A DNA stretch of 9,261 bases from assembly GCA_017553025.1 (NCBI GenBank), contig JAFZNF010000086.1, positions 1 to 9,261 on the forward strand, written 5' to 3'. The notes under the pieces are model-generated. The model was not told where the DNA came from. It saw nothing but the letters and a program-made list of their open reading frames with translations, and did not search any database. A program made the position numbers and the translations under genes. The stretch is from Clostridia bacterium (lineage in GTDB: Bacteria; Bacillota_A; Clostridia; UBA1381). Shown here in pieces: positions 5,402 to 9,261 of this stretch; position 1 is the first letter of the stretch, and every line of letters starts with the position of its first letter.

Positions 5402-7684
5402 ATGGAAATAAACGGTCTTGATTTAAAAATCAAGGAAATGGCTACAAGAATTAAAGAGCTTCGCGAAATTGAGGGAATGTCCCCGCAGACTATGGCAAAA
5501 TTAACAGATGTATCGGTCGATGAATACATTGCCTGCGAAAACGGTCAGCACGATTTGAGCTTTGCTTTTATCTATCGCTGTGCTGTTGCTTTTCACGTAG
5601 ATGTTACCGATATTGTAGAAGGTACAAGTCCGACGCTTAAATCATATACCGTAACAAGAAAAGGCGAGGGACAAAAGATTGAGCAGGCTCACGGAATGAT
5701 TTACTACAATCTGGCGCCCGAGTTTAGACGCAGAATTTCCGAGCCACTTTATGTAAAAGCCATTTATGATAAAGACGCAGAACATCGCGATATTGAGCTT
5801 ACCACTCACGACGGACAGGAGTGCGATATAGTAATTAAAGGTACTCTTATGGTACAGCTTGGCTCGCATAAGGAGATTTTACACGAGGGCGACTCGATTT
5901 ATTATGACAGCCAGACGCCTCACGGTCTTTTGGCAATAGGCGGTGAAGACTGTGAATTTTATGCAATAGTGCTTTCTGCAAACGGAGCAAAAGCGGAAGA
6001 AAAAAATGCCGAAATGGAAAATCCCAAAGAAAGCAAAACGCATCAGCCGTACCGCAGGATTTATCATAACTTTATTCACCCGACTGAAGACGAACGCGGA
6101 GCACTTTTGTCACTGAGATTTGAAAATGAGGACAAATTCAATTTTGCCTTTGATGTAGTTGACGCTTTGGCGGAAAAGCGTCCCGATAAACTTGCTATGC
6201 TTCACTTAGATGTGAATAAAACCGAGCGCAGATTTACCTTTGCCGATATGAAAGCTGAGTCAAATAAAACGGCAAATTATTTCAAATCTTTAGGCATCAA
6301 AAAAGGCGATAGAGTAATGCTCGTTTTAAAACGGCATTATCAGTTTTGGTTTGCAATTTTAGCACTTCATAAAATCGGTGCAATAGGTATACCTGCAACA
6401 AATCAGCTTCAGGAACACGATTTTTCCTACCGTTTTAATGCGGCGGGGGTAAGCACAATTCTATGTACTGCCGACGGAGGTGTTAAAGAGCAGGTTGACC
6501 TTGCCCAAAAGGCGTCAAAAACTCTTAAAACAAAGATTTTGGTAGGCGGTAAAGCTGACGGTTGGCACGATTTTAACAGTGAATATGAGCTGTTTTCCGA
6601 TAAATTTGAAAGAACAGAGGATACTCCTTGCGGAGATGACCTTATGCTTATGTTCTTTACATCAGGCACTACTGGTTATCCTAAAATTGCAGCACACAGT
6701 TATAAATATCCTCTTGGTCATTTTGTAACGGCAAATTATTGGCATTGTGTTGACCCTGACGGTCTTCATCTTACCATTTCCGATACAGGCTGGGCAAAGG
6801 CTATGTGGGGAAAACTCTACGGTCAATGGCTTTGTGAGGCGGCAACCTTTGTATATGACTTTGACAGATTTCACGCAGATGATATACTTCCGCTTTTTGC
6901 AAAGTATCACATTACGACCTTCTGCGCACCGCCGACAATGTACCGTATGATGATTAAAGAGGATTTGCGAAAATATGACTTATCTTCTGTTGAGCACGCA
7001 ACAATCGCAGGAGAGGCACTAAACCCCGAAGTATTTAAACAGCTTGAAAGTTTAACGGGACTTCAGGTTATGGAGGGATTTGGTCAGTCGGAAACGTCGC
7101 TTGTTATAGGAAATCTTTTCGGCGGAACTCATAAAATAGGTTCAATGGGCAAACCCGTGCCGGGATATGAAGTTGACTTGGTTGACGATACCGGAAAGAG
7201 CGTAGGTGTAGGAAAAAGCGGTGAAATTGTTATTAAAACCGATAAAAGACACCCCTGCGGACTCTTTTGCGAATACTATTTAGACCCTGAAAAAACGCAG
7301 GAGGCTTGGCACGACGGTCTTTATCATACAGGCGATATTGCCGTACGCGACGAAGACGGATTTTATTGGTATGTCGGACGCGCTGATGATGTTATAAAGT
7401 CCTCAGGCTACAGAATAGGACCTTTTGAAATAGAAAATGTCATTATGGAACTTCCGTATGTATTGGAATGCGGTGTTTCAGCGGCACCTGATGAGGTAAG
7501 AGGTCAGGTTGTTAAAGCAAGCATCGTTTTGACGAAAGGAACAGCGCCCTCTGAAGAGCTTAAAAAGGAAATCCAAAACTATGTAAATGAGCATACAGCA
7601 CCATATAAATATCCGAGGATTGTGGAATTTAGAGGCGAGCTTCCCAAAACGGTAAGCGGAAAGATAATTCGCTCACAGCTGTAA
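5402..7684 (+). CDS. XRE-type HTH + cupin + AMP-forming acyl-CoA synthetase fusion (copy 2, Val T-box)
   Basis: A 760-residue paralogue of the first synthetase, collinear throughout and nearly identical in the catalytic core. HTH-like residues about 10-70 come first, then a cupin at about 118-200 (H136, E140, H174). A longer, charged and divergent linker covers about 200-230, followed by the AMP-binding enzyme. Motifs: FFTSGTTGYPK (418-428), SDTGWAKAMWGKLYG, GEALNPEV, EGFGQSETSL, YHTGD with D645, YVGRADD with R660, K666 in the IKSSGYRIG hinge region, and catalytic lysine K754 in SGKIIR. Differences from copy 1 cluster in the linker and in parts of the acyl-pocket region (for example EAATFVYDF against EGGVFVYDF), which could mean a different acid substrate. 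It is the first gene of an operon with a P-loop ATPase, a ferredoxin and a VorB-like subunit. With a predicted Val T-box, isobutyrate (or isovalerate, for Leu) is my inferred substrate. An aryl acid such as phenylacetate remains an alternative. Confidence 0.92.
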   Translation: MEINGLDLKIKEMATRIKELREIEGMSPQTMAKLTDVSVDEYIACENGQHDLSFAFIYRCAVAFHVDVTDIVEGTSPTLKSYTVTRKGEGQKIEQAHGMIYYNLAPEFRRRISEPLYVKAIYDKDAEHRDIELTTHDGQECDIVIKGTLMVQLGSHKEILHEGDSIYYDSQTPHGLLAIGGEDCEFYAIVLSANGAKAEEKNAEMENPKESKTHQPYRRIYHNFIHPTEDERGALLSLRFENEDKFNFAFDVVDALAEKRPDKLAMLHLDVNKTERRFTFADMKAESNKTANYFKSLGIKKGDRVMLVLKRHYQFWFAILALHKIGAIGIPATNQLQEHDFSYRFNAAGVSTILCTADGGVKEQVDLAQKASKTLKTKILVGGKADGWHDFNSEYELFSDKFERTEDTPCGDDLMLMFFTSGTTGYPKIAAHSYKYPLGHFVTANYWHCVDPDGLHLTISDTGWAKAMWGKLYGQWLCEAATFVYDFDRFHADDILPLFAKYHITTFCAPPTMYRMMIKEDLRKYDLSSVEHATIAGEALNPEVFKQLESLTGLQVMEGFGQSETSLVIGNLFGGTHKIGSMGKPVPGYEVDLVDDTGKSVGVGKSGEIVIKTDKRHPCGLFCEYYLDPEKTQEAWHDGLYHTGDIAVRDEDGFYWYVGRADDVIKSSGYRIGPFEIENVIMELPYVLECGVSAAPDEVRGQVVKASIVLTKGTAPSEELKKEIQNYVNEHTAPYKYPRIVEFRGELPKTVSGKIIRSQL

Positions 7685-7693
7685 GGAGAAAAT

Positions 7694-8365
7694 ATGAAGA
7701 GAATAACCTTATTTGCAGGTCATTACGGCAGCGGAAAGACAAATATTGCTGTAAACTATGCAAAATTTATTAAAAGTCAGGGCTACGATGTTTCAATAAT
7801 TGACCTTGATATAGTAAATCCGTATTTTCGTACAAAAGACAGTGAAGATGATTTAAAAAAGCACGGAATATCCATAATTTCGTCGGAATACGCCAATACA
7901 AATCTTGATGCGCCGGCACTTCCAAAGGAGATTTACAGCGGATTAGCGGATAAATTCAAGCACTTGGTAATAGATGTGGGCGGAGATGACAGAGGAGCTG
8001 TTGCATTAGGGAGATTTGCCCCCGATATAACCGAGGATAATGACTTTGATATGCTTTTTGTGGCAAATTTTTACCGTCCCTTAACAAAAACAGCCGAGCA
8101 AGCTTTAGAGGTTATGCGTGAAATTGAGCTTGCGGGGCATATTCCGTTTACGGGGATTGTTCACAATTCAAATATAGGCGACGAAACAGTTCCTGATGAT
8201 TTGCTCAAAAAAGAAAGTGAAATACAGAAATTGTCAGAGCTTTCGGGACTTCCTGTTGTTATGACAACGGCAGAAAAAGTAACTTTTGATAAACTTTATA
8301 CAACTATTCCTGATATGTTCAAACTCGAACTTCAGGATAAATATTATAAGATAGAAAAGGAGTAG
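7694..8365 (+). CDS. P-loop ATPase of the CobQ/MinD/ParA-like (SIMIBI) class, unknown function
   Basis: A 223-residue soluble protein. The Walker A motif GHYGSGKT (9-16) opens the chain. It is followed by IIDLDIVNPYFRT (35-47), the aspartate-rich switch typical of SIMIBI ATPases, and a Walker B-like HLVIDVGGDDRG (90-101). The Walker A lacks the early signature lysine of true ParA/MinD (KGG...GKT), so a plain partition or Mrp-type iron-sulfur carrier assignment is not supported. Signal peptide and membrane segments are absent. The Shine-Dalgarno AAGGAG overlaps the stop codon of the synthetase, and the ferredoxin gene follows after 4 nt, so it belongs to the oxidoreductase operon. A role in assembling, activating or regulating the iron-sulfur oxidoreductase is possible from context only. 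Confidence 0.88.
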   Translation: MKRITLFAGHYGSGKTNIAVNYAKFIKSQGYDVSIIDLDIVNPYFRTKDSEDDLKKHGISIISSEYANTNLDAPALPKEIYSGLADKFKHLVIDVGGDDRGAVALGRFAPDITEDNDFDMLFVANFYRPLTKTAEQALEVMREIELAGHIPFTGIVHNSNIGDETVPDDLLKKESEIQKLSELSGLPVVMTTAEKVTFDKLYTTIPDMFKLELQDKYYKIEKE

Positions 8366-8369
8366 GAAA

Positions 8370-8576
8370 ATGGCAAAATTGACATTTAAAACAGATTTAT
8401 GCAAGGGCTGCGGACTTTGTGTTGAAGTATGCCCGAAAAAAATACTGAAAATAGCAAAGGATAAGATAAACAAAAAAGGACATTCTCCTGTTGAAGTCAT
8501 TGATCAGGAGCAATGTATCGGCTGCGCATTTTGTGCGACTATGTGTCCCGATTGCATTATAACGGTAGAAAGGTAG
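8370..8576 (+). CDS. 2x[4Fe-4S] ferredoxin-type delta subunit of a 2-oxoacid:ferredoxin oxidoreductase
   Basis: A 68-residue bacterial-type ferredoxin with two complete cluster motifs: C11-x2-C14-x2-C17-x3-C21-P and C49-x2-C52-x2-C55-x3-C59-P. The spacer between them (about 27 residues) and the gene order directly before a VorB/KorA-like subunit are typical of the small KorD/VorD subunit that passes electrons between the TPP enzyme and free ferredoxin. The start is supported by AAAAGGAG at 8355-8362, inside the end of the preceding gene, with only 4 nt between genes. The next gene begins 9 nt later. It could also be a free ferredoxin, but its position argues for a subunit of the complex. Confidence 0.93.
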   Translation: MAKLTFKTDLCKGCGLCVEVCPKKILKIAKDKINKKGHSPVEVIDQEQCIGCAFCATMCPDCIITVER

Positions 8577-8585
8577 GTATTTAAA

Positions 8586-9261
8586 ATGGCTGAAAAGGTA
8601 TTGATGAAAGGGAACGAGGCTATTGCAGAGGCTGCGATTAAGGCAGGCTGCCGTCATTATTTCGGTTACCCGATAACACCGCAGACTGAAATAGCCGCAT
8701 ATATGGCAAAAAGAATGCCCAAAATCGGCGGAACGTTTCTTCAGGCAGAGAGTGAAATAGCTGCAATAAATATGGTTTACGGGGTATCTGCAGCAGGTAA
8801 GAGAGTAATGACATCATCTTCAAGTCCGGGTGTCGCCCTAAAGAGTGAAGGACTTTCTTACTTAGCGGGTTCTGATCTTCCTGCATTTGTCGTAAACGTG
8901 CAAAGAGGCGGTCCGGGACTTGGCGGAATACAGCCGTCGCAGTCTGATTATTTTCAGGCAACAAAAGCGGGCGGTCACGGCGATTTCCGTATGATTGTTT
9001 TAGCTCCTGCGTCTGTTCAGGAAATGGCTGACCTTACCATAAAGGGTTTTGAGCTTGCCGACACCTACAGAATGACATCTATGATTTTGGCAGACGGTAC
9101 GATGGGACAGATGATGGAACCTGTTGAAATACGTGACAGCGCCGAAATCAAGACATTTGATAAGCCTTGGGCAGTTACAGGGACAAAAATGAAGAGAGAA
9201 CATAACATTGTAAACTCACTTTATCTAAAACCCGAACAGCTTGAAAAAGAAAACTTTGCCC
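8586..9261 (+). CDS. vorB: 2-oxoacid:ferredoxin oxidoreductase alpha subunit, VorB-like (3' truncated by window end)
   Basis: The first 225 residues of a protein that usually has about 350. It matches the pyruvate/2-oxoacid:ferredoxin oxidoreductase alpha subunit (POR_N, the TPP pyrimidine-binding domain): GYPITPQTE (27-35), QAESEIAAINMVYGVSAAG, TSSSSPG (76-82), VQRGGPGLGG and QSDYFQATKAGGHGD. In complex with beta (TPP diphosphate site), gamma and the ferredoxin subunit, it interconverts a 2-oxoacid plus CoA with an acyl-CoA plus CO2 and reduced ferredoxin. Branched-chain (Vor), 2-oxoglutarate (Kor) and indolepyruvate types are close relatives; I choose Vor from overall resemblance and the Ile/Val T-box context. 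The ribosome site is weaker (AGGTAGG, 8571-8577) than those of its neighbours. The beta and gamma subunits should lie just beyond the right edge. Confidence 0.88.
   Translation, partial: MAEKVLMKGNEAIAEAAIKAGCRHYFGYPITPQTEIAAYMAKRMPKIGGTFLQAESEIAAINMVYGVSAAGKRVMTSSSSPGVALKSEGLSYLAGSDLPAFVVNVQRGGPGLGGIQPSQSDYFQATKAGGHGDFRMIVLAPASVQEMADLTIKGFELADTYRMTSMILADGTMGQMMEPVEIRDSAEIKTFDKPWAVTGTKMKREHNIVNSLYLKPEQLEKENFA

Noticed and set aside
2781..7684. Fermentative role, making ATP from branched-chain acyl-CoA
   Set aside because: Not excluded, but less likely: AMP-forming synthetases favour acid activation, and induction by uncharged tRNA would be backwards for an amino acid degradation pathway.
7694..8365. 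Mrp/NBP35 iron-sulfur carrier or ParA partition protein
   Set aside because: The Walker A lacks the KGG-type signature lysine and there is no CxxC cluster-binding motif or partition context.

Overview
The window looks like chromosomal DNA from an anaerobic, low-to-moderate G+C Clostridia-like Firmicute, probably from a gut or rumen type of habitat. The evidence is two T-box riboswitches, consensus TTGACA/TATAAT-type promoters, strong AAGGAG Shine-Dalgarno sites, an oxygen-sensitive 2-oxoacid:ferredoxin oxidoreductase, and a biotin-dependent carboxyltransferase without a fused biotinyl domain. No mobile element, CRISPR array, rRNA or tRNA gene is visible.

Layout. (1) Positions 1-1431, plus strand: the 3' end of an oadA/pycB-type carboxyltransferase gene, followed 12 nt later by tyrS (tyrosyl-tRNA synthetase). 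tyrS is interrupted by a single in-frame TGA exactly at the glycine of its HVGH (HIGH-class) motif. (2) A symmetric hairpin at 1431-1464 ends both tyrS and the convergent gene. (3) Positions 1460-2332, minus strand: a YihY/UPF0761 membrane protein with a perfect consensus promoter. (4) Positions 2456-5042, plus: promoter, T-box leader 1, and a three-domain protein (XRE-type HTH + cupin + AMP-forming acyl-CoA synthetase). (5) Positions 5058 to the window end, plus: a second promoter, T-box leader 2 and a paralogous HTH-cupin-acyl-CoA synthetase. Tightly packed behind it are a P-loop ATPase, a 2x[4Fe-4S] ferredoxin and the start of a VorB-like 2-oxoacid:ferredoxin oxidoreductase alpha subunit, which runs off the end.

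How the genes may work together. By position in Stem I, the specifier triplets read as AUC (Ile) in leader 1 and GUA (Val) in leader 2. Both T-boxes carry UGGU, which fits the A73 discriminator of tRNA-Ile and tRNA-Val. T-boxes switch genes on when the cognate tRNA is uncharged, so these genes should be expressed during Ile or Val starvation. That fits a biosynthetic role: a synthetase activates a branched short-chain fatty acid (2-methylbutyrate or isobutyrate) to acyl-CoA. The ferredoxin-dependent oxidoreductase then carboxylates the acyl-CoA reductively to the branched 2-oxoacid, which is transaminated to Ile or Val. The reductive route is known biochemically from rumen anaerobes. The T-box-controlled duplicated HTH-cupin-synthetase module is the part I do not recognise as described. 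Substrates, direction and specifier assignment are inferences.

The only stretch above 300 nt without a protein gene is 2333-2780 (promoters and T-box 1). The 5043-5401 gap holds promoter 2 and T-box 2.
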